NCBI GenBank assembly: GCA_033980235.1
Contig: CM067075.1
Coordinates: 19,170,844 to 19,234,843 of the forward strand
Length of the DNA: 64,000 bases
Reading direction: 5' to 3'
Source: Diadema setosum
Lineage: Eukaryota; Echinodermata; Echinoidea; Diadematoida; Diadematidae
Shown here: piece after piece, positions 51,901 through 57,687 of the stretch
How positions within the stretch are numbered: position 1 is the stretch's first letter
Layout of the letters: every line of letters starts with the position of its first letter
Notes under the pieces: model-generated
What the model saw: the letters and a program-made list of their open reading frames with translations, nothing else
What the model was told of the DNA's origin: nothing
Database searches by the model: none
Program-made: the position numbers and the translations under genes

Positions 51901-54900
51901 CAGGGGAAAAAAAAATTACAAAACTTCACCGCTGAACTGGAACCATTGTTCAACTTTGTTTGACTTCCTTCTATAAAACAGCCTTTGTTGTGGGTTAGTG
52001 CTGTTTTTTTTTTGTTTTGTTTTGTTCAACTTTCTCTGCTTTGTTCATGTTTAAACTCTACAACACATCCACTTAGACAGTTTGGCCTGAACCTGTAGAT
52101 TTGGACATCTTTATGTTGAATGCATGTTTGCTGGGTTTGCAATGGCAATCCCAATTGATCCAGACACAGTGCGCAGTGGGATCTTGGCCATTCTTTTTCT
52201 CTGTATTCAAGTATACTGTAGCTTGGTCATGCTAAGATACAATGTACCTCATGGTCTATCATGGTATTGTGATGGCTGGGGATGGGACTGCTGAGTCCAA
52301 GAGAATCAAAGGCCTGCAGTCTACCAGGGATACCACAACACTCCCTTCAAGCCTGTCAGTTCTGATGGGGTTCATCACGTCTCTCATGTTCTGATCAAGG
52401 TCTGACACATTTTTCACCTTCTGTCTAGATATCTCATGGTCTAATCATGGTATTGTGATGGGCAGGGGAAGGGCTGCTGAGTCCAAGAGAATCTATGTGG
52501 CCACAGCATAAAATGAAGGCCTCTCATGCAATAGCAATAATCATGAGTACATCCTAAGACTTCACGAAGCCAACATCATGAATATTCCAGATGAATAGTC
52601 AAGATTTTGTGTTTATATTTTAAACAGAAATGGGATCATTGGAACTGCGAATCTTTAATTCCAGAAGTTATCGTATACATGGAATTACATCGGTTAGGAA
52701 TTGAGTAGATAATGAAGGAAAAAAAAAATACACACACACACAAACATCTCATATCTACCTATTGAACATATTTCATATTTCCTTTACTTATGATGAAATG
52801 ACTCATAGACAGTAAGGGGGAAATTGGCGAATAAAAACTGTAAATAATCACTAACAAAGTTCAGATAAAACTGATTTGGTTGAATACATTTTGTATGAAG
52901 AACAACACCATGACAAACAAAAAGGAAGAAAACTGTCTCAGATCACTTAAGTGTCCATGGATTGTGTAATTTGGGCCTAGCTGAATATTACAAAACATAA
53001 ATCAGCCCAATACAATCAGATTTTCCTATTTTTTTTTTTTAATCAAAGTGTGCATTCTCAAGTTATTAAGTCTAAAATTCCCTAATTCCCCTGGTCCTTT
53101 TCTGCAAGCAAAATTTTCATACTGAAGTTAATTTTTCAAGCATGCTACAGATTTTCATAAGACTGCAAGATTTGAGTTTACCTGTCTGATGCCAATAGTT
53201 TCCTCCCGAAGCTGGGTCGTAGCTGTGATTTCATCTAAGATGGCTGTAGAGTCCACGGAGGCTGGGCCCTTGTACACTACCCACAATCCCCTGCATGGAC
53301 AGGAAATGAAAGAAAATCACACAGTGCTATTATGTACAAGTTAGCATTTCAAGAACATACATGTCCACTGTTATGAAGTAAAAGTTGTGATTTTTAATAA
53401 TGTTGAATCAACATTCAGTTGCAAGCAAGATATACAACTAGCATTTTCTTTAATAACATGCTTCTTTGGTCATGATAAATTACACATTGTTTTGAGATCA
53501 ATCCTAAGTAAGGGCCATAAATCACATGGGACTGCAAGTTTCATACATTAATTAATTTAATCATTTGTATGTGTCTGTGTGTCTGTGAAAGGTACAGTGT
53601 CAAGAATGTGCATGGACTGACAATCTAATATAAAAATTGTACTATGCATGTGCTGCATTTTATGGAAAAGTGCATACAATGTACAAAAATATAGTGTTGT
53701 ACAATCATCACACAATATCTATATCGTTCCTTAACATTGATCAGCACTATGACCCATACATCATTCAAGGAATAACAATGAAAACAAGGAAAAGTAGAAA
53801 TTACGCGGTGCGTAATATATGTCCCCGCCGGAAGTAGCATTTTGTAGCAAAATGTACAATATAGGTCAAAAATCAAGGTCAAAGGTCAAAGAAGTCAAAG
53901 GTCAAAATTCTGTGTAGAAATTTTGAAGCCCTCACCCAGTGCCATCACATAGAGCAAATGGAATCGAAATCCGGTTAGAAATGGCGAAGGAGTAGCATTT
54001 TGTAGCCAATGTACAGTATAGGTCAAAAATCAAGGTCAAAGGTCAAAATTCTGTGTAGAAGTTTTGAAGCCCTCACCTAGTGCCATCACATAAAGCAAAC
54101 GGAATCAAAATCAGGTTAGAAATGGCAAAGGAGTAACATTTTGTAGCAAAATGTACAATACAGGTAAAAAATCAAGGTCAAATGTCAAAGAAGTCAAAGG
54201 TCAAAATTCTGTGTAGAAGTTTTGAAGCCCTCACCTAGTGCCATCACATAAAGCAAACAGAATCGAAATCGGGTTAGAAATGGCGAAGGAGAAGCATTTT
54301 GTAGCAAAATGTACAATATAGGTCAAATGTCAAGGTCAAAGGTCACAAATGAAATTCTGTGTAGAAGTTTCAAAGCTCCCATGTAGTGCTATCATATAAA
54401 GTAAACAGAATCAAAATTGGCTCATAAATGACAGAGAAGTAGCAAACTGAACATTTTGATCACACACGGACGCACACACATACACACACACATACACACA
54501 TACTCACGGACACACACACGTACGGAGCCCGTTTCATAGTCCCCTGCTCGAACTTGTTCGGCGGGGACAAAAAGACCACTTGTAAAACAATTCACTACTA
54601 CAGAAGCTTCACACATAAACTAGCATGACAGATAATGCGAACACTAGGGCTGCACACTATCCCCCATTTTTCTATCGGTCCGCCCTATCTGTCGGACAAG
54701 TAGGTATCCAGTTTTTCCATTTTTTACTTGACCATTCCTGAAGAAGTTACTGGTCCACCAGTGATTTTTACTGATCAGGGAACGTCAGACCAGTGCCAGT
54801 GTGCAGTGTTGTGTACACTAAGAATTGTGACCTTTTTAAGTACAACATTGTTTTCATTCATTTTTCATCACATTTTGCACTAATCATGTTTCCAAACGCT

Positions 54901-56514
54901 GATTATGGCCCGAAAAGGGGAAGCACAAACAAAGCCACAAACCAACACATTTGTCTGTGCCCCTCCCCCCTCCCCCTTTATACCATTGTAGCTACACATG
55001 TATGTAGTCTCAACCTGATCATTCTTCCAATGGTTTGTTTCAATACACAACTACTTTGGCTTCCTGTTGGCCTCCTCATATAATAAGATCCGTAATCTTC
55101 AAAACTTGCACTTGCAGTTTTGCAATTTGGTGCTGTATTAATTGTTTTTACATTATAAATACATAGATATTGTCTCCTTTATAATGATCCCTTTTTTGAG
55201 ACATGATTATTTTTTGGTTTTGGATAATATTACTTTAATAATAATTCATATCTAATAGTTGTATTTTGGTATATGAGCTCCCTCGTGGAGACTGTATGAG
55301 CTCCTTTGCGGAGATGCCCATTATGAGCTCCCTGGTGGAGATGATATATGAGCTCCCTTGGGGAGACATCATGGTATATTCAATATTTTTGTTTAATATA
55401 CTCTAAAGATTTATTTGTTTTATATTAGTATTGTCTGGGGCAAATTATTTGCTGTATAGGGCCCCAATTTTTCTCTCTTTCTCTTCTTTCTTTAAAACAG
55501 GAACAACAACATTATAATATTTCAATCAAATGAAAATAAATAAGTGAATTAAATTTCACAGACTTCTTACACTCATAGGCCCGAATTCACAAAGGTGGTC
55601 TAAATTTAAACCATGGTTTATGTAAATTTCTTCTGCGTAGATATGATTGACAGATTGCGTTAGCTAACAGGCATCCAGTAAAAAAACGTGCATTGTTGCG
55701 CGCATGTATTGGTACGCCTATCTAACGCTTATTTTAGACCATGGTCTAAATTTGTACCATGGTCTAAGTTTAAACCACCTTCGTGAATTCAGGCCATAGT
55801 GTTTGTGAAATGATTTTAGCTACAATGTGCCACTGTGTAAATCCCTTGTGTGCCACATTATTTTGAGACTGCAACATGAAATATGTAGGCATGCTTTGGG
55901 AATAAATTCTATTTTTCAAATCCATGTATCTTTTTACAGATTTTTGTTAGGCAGGACATGCAATGAGCAAATGTGTAGAGAGAGAAACTGCCAAGCTTTG
56001 CTATGATTGAATTTATAGGACAACTCTCAAATGACCAGTAGCTACAGTATTGTCAAGGCATGTAACTTTTGCTCATAAAACAGTGAAAAAAACTTAGAAT
56101 TTAAATCCAGTAGGGAACATCTCTTGCTATTAAATCATCACACAATGCAAATTACATATGAGAGGAATGCAACTACATGTACTGTTGTATTTGGTGATTT
56201 ATCAATCAATTTGGGTGGGTTTGTGCATTTGAGCAAAATATGCGAACTTGGCATGCTGTCAACTGAGTAGGGTGTGCGAACATGGCACATAAAAGGATAA
56301 ATGGAGCAACGACTTTTCCTCGGCATGTGCAGTGATGCTATTTTGCATAATGAAGTCTCCCAGGAAAGGTAAAGTCTGCTGACAATCATTTAACTACTCA
56401 CCCGGCCAAGAAAGCCATAGAGCTAATGAGAAGGATGATGGGATAGCTGAGGCCGAATGTCGTCAGGAAAAGGCCCACAGCCAGCCCCACCCAGCCAACA
56501 GTCACATGATCCCC
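15397..56514 (-). CDS. SNX13: SNX13, sorting nexin with PXA-RGS-PX-Nexin_C (21 exons, initiator exon missing)
   Basis: Membrane-anchored sorting nexin of the Mdm1/SNX13/SNX14/SNX19/SNX25 group. Family members tether the ER to endosomes, lysosomes or lipid droplets. SNX13 has also been described as RGS-PX1, a Gs-alpha regulator, a role that is debated. All 21 exons join in frame with GT-AG junctions into 979 codons and a stop; vertebrate SNX13 is about 960 residues. Numbering from the first visible residue: two hydrophobic segments about 7-44, PXA about 105-300, RGS about 380-535, PX about 590-712 with RRYSDFHDLH at 630-639, Nexin_C about 790-950, and a charged basic tail. The initiator methionine is not in the first visible exon, so a short 5' exon lies upstream. 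No frameshift or internal stop occurs. SNX14 and SNX25 are poorer matches, because the C-terminal ETTRRGMLRIFDM is SNX13-like. Confidence 0.95.
16338..16799. mobile_element. double-hairpin repeat with TAAGAACGACCCAAGTCC ends
   Basis: CTGAATATAAGAACGACCCA (continuing AGTCCA) at 16338 is mirrored at 16774-16799. A second inverted copy lies at 16527-16548 and a tight palindrome (TGTAAGAATGACCTAAGTCC ... ATTCTTACATTCATATAAG) at about 16614-16660. So four copies of the motif in alternating orientation lie within 460 bp of an SNX13 intron. Confidence 0.8.
16964..17076 (-). CDS. SNX13: SNX13 visible exon 20: Nexin_C
   Basis: Residues 855-893; acceptor CTTGACAG, donor GTGAGA. ESFWPGGVLAE and LRTRVAAKAELFGSVP match vertebrate DAFWPNGILAE and MRTRVAGKTKLLAIMP. 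Confidence 0.95.
17077..18088 (-). other. SNX13 intron without recognisable content
   Basis: About 1 kb of AT-rich unique sequence between exons 19 and 20. I see no exon, repeat array or hairpin. The intron 18304-19078 is likewise plain apart from a T-rich stretch at about 18779-18801. Confidence 0.7.
18089..18303 (-). CDS. SNX13: SNX13 visible exon 19: Nexin_C
   Basis: Residues 784-855; acceptor GTGGTAG, donor GTAAGG. NIPLRVMLLLVDEVFDLK and NRDQWLRRQVIALLRQ match vertebrate NIPLRVMLLLMDEVFDLK and RNQWLRRNIKNLLQQ. Confidence 0.97.
19079..19132 (-). CDS. SNX13: SNX13 visible exon 18: 54-bp small exon
   Basis: 18 codons, phase 0 on both sides; acceptor ATCTCCAG, donor GTGAGT. It encodes PHKQLQDIGRVSSVIGSS. 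The position corresponds to the variable vertebrate segment with RRVSAQ. Because it is 3n long and phase-neutral, it could be skipped without a frameshift, so alternative splicing is possible. Confidence 0.78.
19370..20326. mobile_element. outer MITE interrupted by a younger TTAA element
   Basis: The left arm TTCAAAGGGATGGTACAGTA is mirrored at 20306-20326 as ACTATACGATCCCTTTAA. Further in, GAGGAATTCAAAGTTTATTT (20039) is mirrored by AAATAAATGTTGAATTCCTC (to 20216). The left arm is split by the element at 19471-20038, so the order of insertion can be read from the sequence. Confidence 0.75.
19471..20038. mobile_element. TTAA-flanked palindromic element, family B, copy 1
   Basis: TTAA at both ends, with ends AGGACGAGTTCACCTT and AAGGTGGACTTGTCCT. 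Arms of about 165 bp contain CATCAGTGAGAGTTTGAGGA, AAATTATGAATTTTTGAAG and GGCTGGATGAGAAGACTAC. The centre has CTTAACATACATCAGTAACA. There is no transposase; it is a non-autonomous, piggyBac-style TTAA inserter. Confidence 0.88.
20697..20840 (-). CDS. SNX13: SNX13 visible exon 17: PX to Nexin_C linker
   Basis: 48 codons, phase 0; acceptor CTTGACAG, donor GTAAGA. VNPLKTGVRNVAHTVKSVPG matches vertebrate VNPLRNSMRNVSNAVKSLPD, an amphipathic helical stretch. Confidence 0.95.
21133..21714. mobile_element. TIR element GGTATCTCACTGAGCGGCGAACG with TTCGCAAA-rich interior
   Basis: Ends of about 45 bp match inverted: GGTATCTCACTGAGCGGCGA, then ACGTTTGCGAACGTAGCGAA on the left, and the complement at 21666-21704. 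The interior consists almost wholly of variants of TTCGCAAA, GTCGCTAA and ATTTGCAAA on one strand. The left flank has TTAA and the right has TTAC. The minus-strand open frame here (NVSDNFANVSDSFANIS) is a repeat artefact. Confidence 0.82.
22155..22265 (-). CDS. SNX13: SNX13 visible exon 16: PX end
   Basis: 37 codons, phase 0; acceptor TATCACCAG, donor GTGAGT. FLEPGVYTRGKGQLARR matches vertebrate FLENKAYSKGKGDFARK. Confidence 0.95.
22779..23026 (-). CDS. SNX13: SNX13 visible exon 15: PX core
   Basis: Residues 598-680; acceptor TTGCCAG, donor GTGAGG. It carries the phosphoinositide-binding PX signature RRYSDFHDLH at 630-639 and the LPAKRAF loop, followed by SSSFLEKRAKALTQYLQ. The basic and aromatic PX residues are intact, so PI3P-type binding is expected. 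Confidence 0.97.
23413..23533 (-). CDS. SNX13: SNX13 visible exon 14: linker to PX
   Basis: Residues 558-598; acceptor CTCCTCACTCAG, donor GTAAGT. SSEDLSSLGSRGSVEG is a serine-rich, probably disordered linker and a plausible phosphorylation region. KPHIVACITHA starts the first PX strand. Confidence 0.9.
24210..24377 (-). CDS. SNX13: SNX13 visible exon 13: RGS end and linker
   Basis: 56 codons, phase 0; acceptor TTCTCCAG, donor GTGAGT. EEDRFLPAFKQSPSYVKCLA matches vertebrate RDERFYPSFRQNALYVRMLA. An acidic, serine-rich linker (DDASVQLDSSPDNS) begins here. Confidence 0.95.
24786..24890 (-). CDS. SNX13: SNX13 visible exon 12: RGS
   Basis: 35 codons, phase 0; acceptor GTTGCAG, donor GTAAGT. ETVFDEAQKR matches vertebrate EIFDDIQRK. 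Confidence 0.92.
25515..25720 (-). CDS. SNX13: SNX13 visible exon 11: RGS core
   Basis: Residues 398-466; acceptor TTATGCAG, donor GTGAGT. YVFFWHTVEGYRAMAEQQL matches vertebrate LFFWMTVEGYRVTAQQQL. An alanine-rich helix and NIFTEYLAED follow. The insertion between them (KVQPNEGAPQKE) is the variable RGS loop. Confidence 0.96.
26314..26407 (-). CDS. SNX13: SNX13 visible exon 10: RGS start
   Basis: Residues 367-397; acceptor TGTGTAG, donor GTGAGT. YSLPLNIVLVNSIALSYFI matches vertebrate CTVPLDSILVDNVALQFFM, the first RGS helix. Confidence 0.93.
26408..28784 (-). other. SNX13 intron 9 with a CAGA microsatellite and a short MITE
   Basis: (CAGA)n at about 26411-26441 lies right beside the acceptor of exon 10. 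The remainder is AT-rich without exon candidates. A 150-bp inverted-repeat element sits at 28,598-28,755. Confidence 0.7.
28598..28755. mobile_element. short MITE, TGGGGCCT...AGGCCCC ends
   Basis: ACACCTGGGGCCTTTTTCAT at the left and GAAACAGGCCCCTGGTGT at the right, with TTGTCATCAGTGAC / GTCACTGATGACCA inside. The central part TGATTGGCTGAGAGC is typical of small animal MITEs that read as 'GGGGCCNGTTTCATAAA'. It ends about 30 bases from the exon 9 donor. Confidence 0.82.
28785..28897 (-). CDS. SNX13: SNX13 visible exon 9: helical linker PXA-RGS
   Basis: Residues 329-366; acceptor TGATACAG, donor GTAAGT. QLKSLQYLRQLCSDTINRIL resembles vertebrate QINSLLFVKKVCDSRIQRLQ. The ends fit neighbouring exons in phase. 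No methionine lies in the reading frame. Confidence 0.9.
29486..29940. mobile_element. TIR element with AATAAGCCAGTTCGGGGTT ends
   Basis: GAACCAATAAGCCAGTTCGG at 29486 is mirrored by CCGAACTGGCTTATTGAAC at 29922-29940. Secondary arm homology is GTACAAATGACCTTT / GGTACAGATGACCTTT. It abuts the larger element that starts at about 29,961. Confidence 0.72.
30097..30810. repeat. left subterminal array, five units about 170 bp apart
   Basis: Palindromic cores start at 30097, 30270, 30436, 30602 and 30773 (spacing 173, 166, 166, 171). Each reads approximately GGCNGCCATYTTGAAATTCA, then AAATGGCCGCC. The core contains GCCGCCATTTTG, the complement of the YY1-type motif CAAAATGGCGGC. Weaker decayed units follow at about 30,950 and 31,105. 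Confidence 0.85.
33301..33317 (+). repeat. C17 homopolymer next to a C/T-rich stretch
   Basis: A run of 17 C preceded by CCCCTCCCCT and followed by a short CA run, inside the 4.2-kb element. Confidence 0.9.
33388..34043. repeat. right subterminal array, five units
   Basis: Cores start at 33388, 33513, 33666, 33841 and 34013 (spacing 125, 153, 175, 172), with TATGGCGGCCATTTTGAAAT, then TCAAGATGGC. The array is in opposite orientation to the left array. Confidence 0.85.
34302..34449 (-). CDS. SNX13: SNX13 visible exon 8: end of PXA
   Basis: Residues 280-328; acceptor CCATACAG, donor GTGAGA. CKDSTFTTEAFL and NIDELEAMIDIVEHEM align with vertebrate NYEAFMNIIKLSDNIGELEAVRDKAAEEL. The peptide is helical and charged. 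Confidence 0.93.
35010..35057 (+). repeat. (AC)n microsatellite, about 24 repeats
   Basis: Uninterrupted AC dinucleotide run in the intron between exons 7 and 8. In the SNX13 transcript it reads as (GU)n. Confidence 0.95.
35807..35979 (-). CDS. SNX13: SNX13 visible exon 7: PXA
   Basis: Residues 222-279; acceptor TCTTCAAG, donor GTAAGT. EILLFLLIPEDEFQSKP, LREAVANDVI and DPDYVNQTIIWL correspond to the hydrophobic PXA core (vertebrate LLPPGDFQNK, VREILARGIL, DPDYINQYVIWM). Confidence 0.95.
36350..36745 (+). repeat. about 400-bp dispersed repeat, copy 1
   Basis: Shares, in the same order and orientation, GACATGCAATGAGCAAA, CCAAGCTTT, ATTTGGTGATTTA, AAATATGCGAACTTGGCA and GGTGTGCAAAC with 55,955-56,310. 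It lies in an SNX13 intron. The nature of the element is unknown. Confidence 0.75.
36829..36898 (+). repeat. (CA)35 microsatellite
   Basis: About 70 bp of perfect CA in the intron between exons 6 and 7, (UG)n in the SNX13 pre-mRNA. The minus-strand frames rich in CVCVCV are its translation. Confidence 0.96.
37024..37120 (-). repeat. dispersed repeat with CTGGTCCGACC core, inverted copy
   Basis: The reverse complement carries GTGATTTTTAGTGGTCCGAC-like and ACCAGCGCCAGTGTTGAGCA-like sequence, shared with 54,720-54,815 and 56,703-56,780. Three diverged copies occur in the window. Confidence 0.5.
37794..37904 (-). CDS. SNX13: SNX13 visible exon 6: PXA
   Basis: Residues 185-221; acceptor TTCAACAG, donor GTATGG. 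FFDLEIEMENGLCRDLICTS matches vertebrate FFEVEVEMEKEVCRDLVCTS. Confidence 0.94.
38193..38284 (+). repeat. 92-bp TTAA-bounded repeat, copy 2
   Basis: Matches the reverse complement of 12,516-12,608 (CTATGGGAAATGCATG, TGTAGCAAAATCAGCCCGTC). It ends CCTCAACGGGTTAA; the left TTAA is mutated to TTCA. Confidence 0.75.
38510..38628 (-). CDS. SNX13: SNX13 visible exon 5: PXA
   Basis: Residues 145-184. The acceptor is GCCCCAG and the donor GTAAGC. SKDVGWLDYFTRKLVDDV and HVRLFRKAQDKL match the vertebrate SKEIDWQPYFTTRIVDDF and HLRVFRKAQQKI. It is open for its full length but has no internal methionine start. Confidence 0.94.
42092..42622. repeat. possible TIR element, TGTATAAGCTATCATTTTCG ends
   Basis: TGTATAAGCTATCATTTTCG at 42092 has an inverted partner near 42,600 (CTCGTGAAAATAACAGCTTA, then TACAC). 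A solitary match to the left end (GTTATCATTTTCGCATACAG) occurs at about 21,948. Arms are short and mismatched. Confidence 0.5.
42763..42893. mobile_element. short MITE with GGGTGTTTTATCAAAATTTG / TGATGAAACACCC ends
   Basis: Internal palindromes TTGTCAGCGCTGACAA occur in both halves, with CTTGGTTTTGATTGGCTCAG between them. Size about 130 bp, same architecture as the 28,598 element but a different sequence. Confidence 0.8.
43171..43292 (-). CDS. SNX13: SNX13 visible exon 4: PXA start
   Basis: Residues 105-145; acceptor CCTCACAG, donor GTGAGC. RDYVHPWYHKLSNDEEFLHH matches the PXA opening (vertebrate RDYVQYWYYTLSDDESFLLE). The last codon AA|G is completed in the next exon, giving ATKSKDVGW. Confidence 0.95.
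46322..46519. mobile_element. 198-bp TIR element, ACAGTACCGACAGCGAATTA ends
   Basis: The first 28 bp (TTACAGTACCGACAGCGAAT, then TATTTTCCA) are mirrored almost perfectly at the right end. The interior is made of TTCGCAAATGTTTGCACA and AATATTC variants, the same style as the 21,133 element. Confidence 0.85.
47322..47714. mobile_element. TTAA-flanked element, family B relative, copy 2 (one arm shortened)
   Basis: TTAA at 47322-47325 and 47711-47714; ends AAGGGAAGATAAACC and GTTTACCTTCCCTT. The left arm matches family B (CATCAGTGAAAGATTGAAGA, GCTGGATGAGGAGACTAC). The right inner arm is missing and the element ends shortly after TTTCCTTTATATTTTCTTTG. Confidence 0.82.
48081..48250. mobile_element. 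170-bp foldback, TCCTGGGCCC...GGGCCCAGGA
   Basis: Ends are perfect inverted 10-mers, with CCTATTTCATAAAAGATGTT / CACTTTTTATGAAATGGGGC and AACTCTTGCTGGAATG / CATTCCAGCAAGAGTT inside. Flanks on both sides carry GAGTGCTC-type repeats up to about 48,640, suggesting insertion in an older repeat. Confidence 0.82.
48670..48759 (-). CDS. SNX13: SNX13 visible exon 3: before PXA
   Basis: 30 codons, phase 0 at both ends; acceptor GATGTAG, donor GTAAGC. The peptide YKIDKRLTGASIIDDQLQE matches vertebrate IKIDRRLTGANIIDEPLQQ closely, which makes this a firm anchor for the gene assignment. Confidence 0.94.
49470..49497 (+). repeat. (AC)n microsatellite
   Basis: About 14 AC units followed by CAGACAGACAGACA. 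A shorter CA run is at 49,239-49,256. Confidence 0.92.
49905..50473. mobile_element. TTAA-flanked palindromic element, family B, copy 3
   Basis: TTAA at 49905-49908 and 50470-50473; ends AGGACAAGTTTACCTT and AAGGTGAACTTGTCCT. Its 569 bp compares with 568 bp for copy 1 at 19,471. Arms contain CATCATTGAAAGTTTGAGGA and CGCTGGATGAGAAGACTAC. Confidence 0.9.
50702..51481. mobile_element. TTAA-flanked element, family C, CCCTATTTCAACTGGG ends
   Basis: TTAA at 50702-50705 and 51478-51481. Ends CCCTATTTCAACTGGG and CCCAGTTAAAATAGGG, each followed inward by GGGGGGTCAAATTGACCCCCC. TTAA plus CCCTA is close to the usual piggyBac-type terminus. The interior (AT-rich, CpG patches) has no coding frame. Confidence 0.82.
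52250..52494 (+). repeat. direct repeat pair, about 65 bp each, 180 bp apart
   Basis: CATGGTCTATCATGGTATTG (52,251) and CATGGTCTAATCATGGTATT (about 52,434), both followed by TGATGG, GGGGA and CTGCTGAGTCCAAGAGAATC. The interval is a local duplication in an SNX13 intron. Confidence 0.75.
53182..53290 (-). CDS. SNX13: SNX13 visible exon 2: linker after the membrane anchor
   Basis: Residues 38-74. The acceptor is CATGCAG and the donor GTAAAC. It begins GLWVVYKGP, finishing the second hydrophobic segment, and then encodes a linker, ILDEITATTQLREE. The linker is poorly conserved and is placed by phase and the hydrophobic continuation. Confidence 0.85.
53820..54569. mobile_element. TGTCCCCGCCG-bounded element carrying a tandem array
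   Basis: Perfect 11-bp inverted ends: TGTCCCCGCCG at 53820-53830 and CGGCGGGGACA at 54559-54569. Between them are four to five tandem units starting at about 53833, 53990, 54130, 54288 and (partial) 54432, then a short CA-rich tract. Confidence 0.8.
53876..54345 (+). promoter_or_regulatory. array of DR1 hexamer pairs (AGGTCAAAGGTCA)
   Basis: Perfect direct repeats of AGGTCA spaced by one base at 53876-53888, 54033-54045 and 54333-54345. A one-mismatch version (AGGTCAAATGTCA) lies in the third unit at about 54175-54187. Additional GTCAAAGGTCA copies follow in some units. DR1 is the classic site type for RXR heterodimers and HNF4. Function here is untested. Confidence 0.6.
55273..55366 (+). 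repeat. four-copy 19-bp array, ATGAGCTCCYTBGBGGAGA
   Basis: Copies at 55273-55291, 55296-55314, 55323-55341 and 55348-55366. Each has GAGCTC and a CTCC...GGAG mini-hairpin. The variable bases sit in the loop, while the stem bases are constant. Confidence 0.85.
55577..55796. mobile_element. MITE with AGGCCNGAATTCACNAAGGTGG ends
   Basis: AGGCCCGAATTCACAAAGGT at the left and ACCTTCGTGAATTCAGGCC at the right. Internal ACCATGG copies (TTTAAACCATGG, GACCATGGTCTAAAT) form several nested palindromes. A partial relative ends at 59,918. Confidence 0.83.
55955..56310 (+). repeat. about 400-bp dispersed repeat, copy 2
   Basis: Second copy of the 36,350 repeat, same orientation, ending about 90 bp before SNX13 visible exon 1 (downstream on the minus strand). 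Confidence 0.75.
56402..56514 (-). CDS. SNX13: SNX13 visible exon 1: membrane anchor
   Basis: 37 codons plus two bases (residues 1-38). The acceptor TTCCAG lies just above 56514 and the donor is GTGAGT. It encodes WVGLAVGLFLTTFG and YPIILLISSMAFLAG, a hydrophobic hairpin matching the vertebrate SNX13 ER anchor (GIVLFLITFG...). There is no in-frame ATG at its start, so translation begins in an exon further upstream that encodes perhaps 5-10 residues. Confidence 0.9.
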
Positions 56515-57687
56515 CTGGAATGAAATCACAAGAAGACATTGTGATGTAAATAGAGAGTCATTTATAACCTTCAAAAGATTTAATTAATTTAAATCTTATG
56601 TACACATAACAAGTTCTATCGTAAATAATATACAATGTAAGCATAAATCATTGTACTTTCTCAAGTTAACAAACAAAAACAATACATTTACACGATAAAT
56701 CACTTCCAAAAAAGTTACTGGTTTGACAGTGATTTTTACTGGTCAGGGACCATCAGACCAGTGCCAGTGTGCAGCATTGGATTATGTCAGAAGTGAAGTA
56801 AGCTATCACCAAATTTCCTCTAGGACTGGAAAGTTTACAACAACAAAAATCAAACATAAAAGATGATACAGGCTGCATTCATTTCTCAAGGCCACGGAAT
56901 CTCTATGAGTACATTTTTTTTTCTTTTTTTTTTTTGATGCGCTTTCCAGAGACCATGTTGTACGGGTGTCATTTATCTGATACATTGTGTAACACAACTG
57001 CCGTACAGTATGATGTTTCTGTGTTGTTGGGTTTTTTTTTCCTTATTCTGACAATTGTTTGTCGTACATTGCAAGAAGATGAGTAGTAATAATACCTGTA
57101 TGAGCATGCCCCATTTGACAAGTAGGTCTATAGATGCAGACAAGTACAGTTGTATGAACGCTTGAATTCAATTACTTCTCTCATATCAGTAGATTCACCC
57201 ATGCCAACCTGCACGAAGACCAGTCTTTGACAGACTATTAAGTTGAAATGACAATGCTCCATTACAAAAGAGCATTTAAAATGGAATTATGTGGCTTCAT
57301 GATCCTTGGCAGGCTTCTCTTTGTTTGTTTTCTGGACATAATGATCAGCATCATCCAATCTTCCCTCTCACACACACAAACACACATCAATACACAAGTG
57401 TACTGTGCACTGTACACGCCTTCTCAAAGATTATGATCTCATACGAAAATGCTAACACTAATTCTTTGTCTGAAAATCTTTACTAGCGGCAATACTGCAT
57501 TGTCTCTGATAGCATACCCCAATACAACGTTGAGGAAAAAAAACTAGCAATTCACTGACTGAATGGTACAGTGCAGTCTGATCTCTTAACTTTACTGTTT
57601 CATCCAACAAGTGGGCTGAATCTCTGCATTTTTAGCATAGTTTGCATAGTGCCTACTGTAGAATACCGCTCACATGTATACAACTTT

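Noticed and set aside
53876..54460. CRISPR-like regularly spaced repeats
   Set aside because: Units are 140-158 bp, imperfect and without short unique spacers; this is a tandem array inside a eukaryotic transposon.
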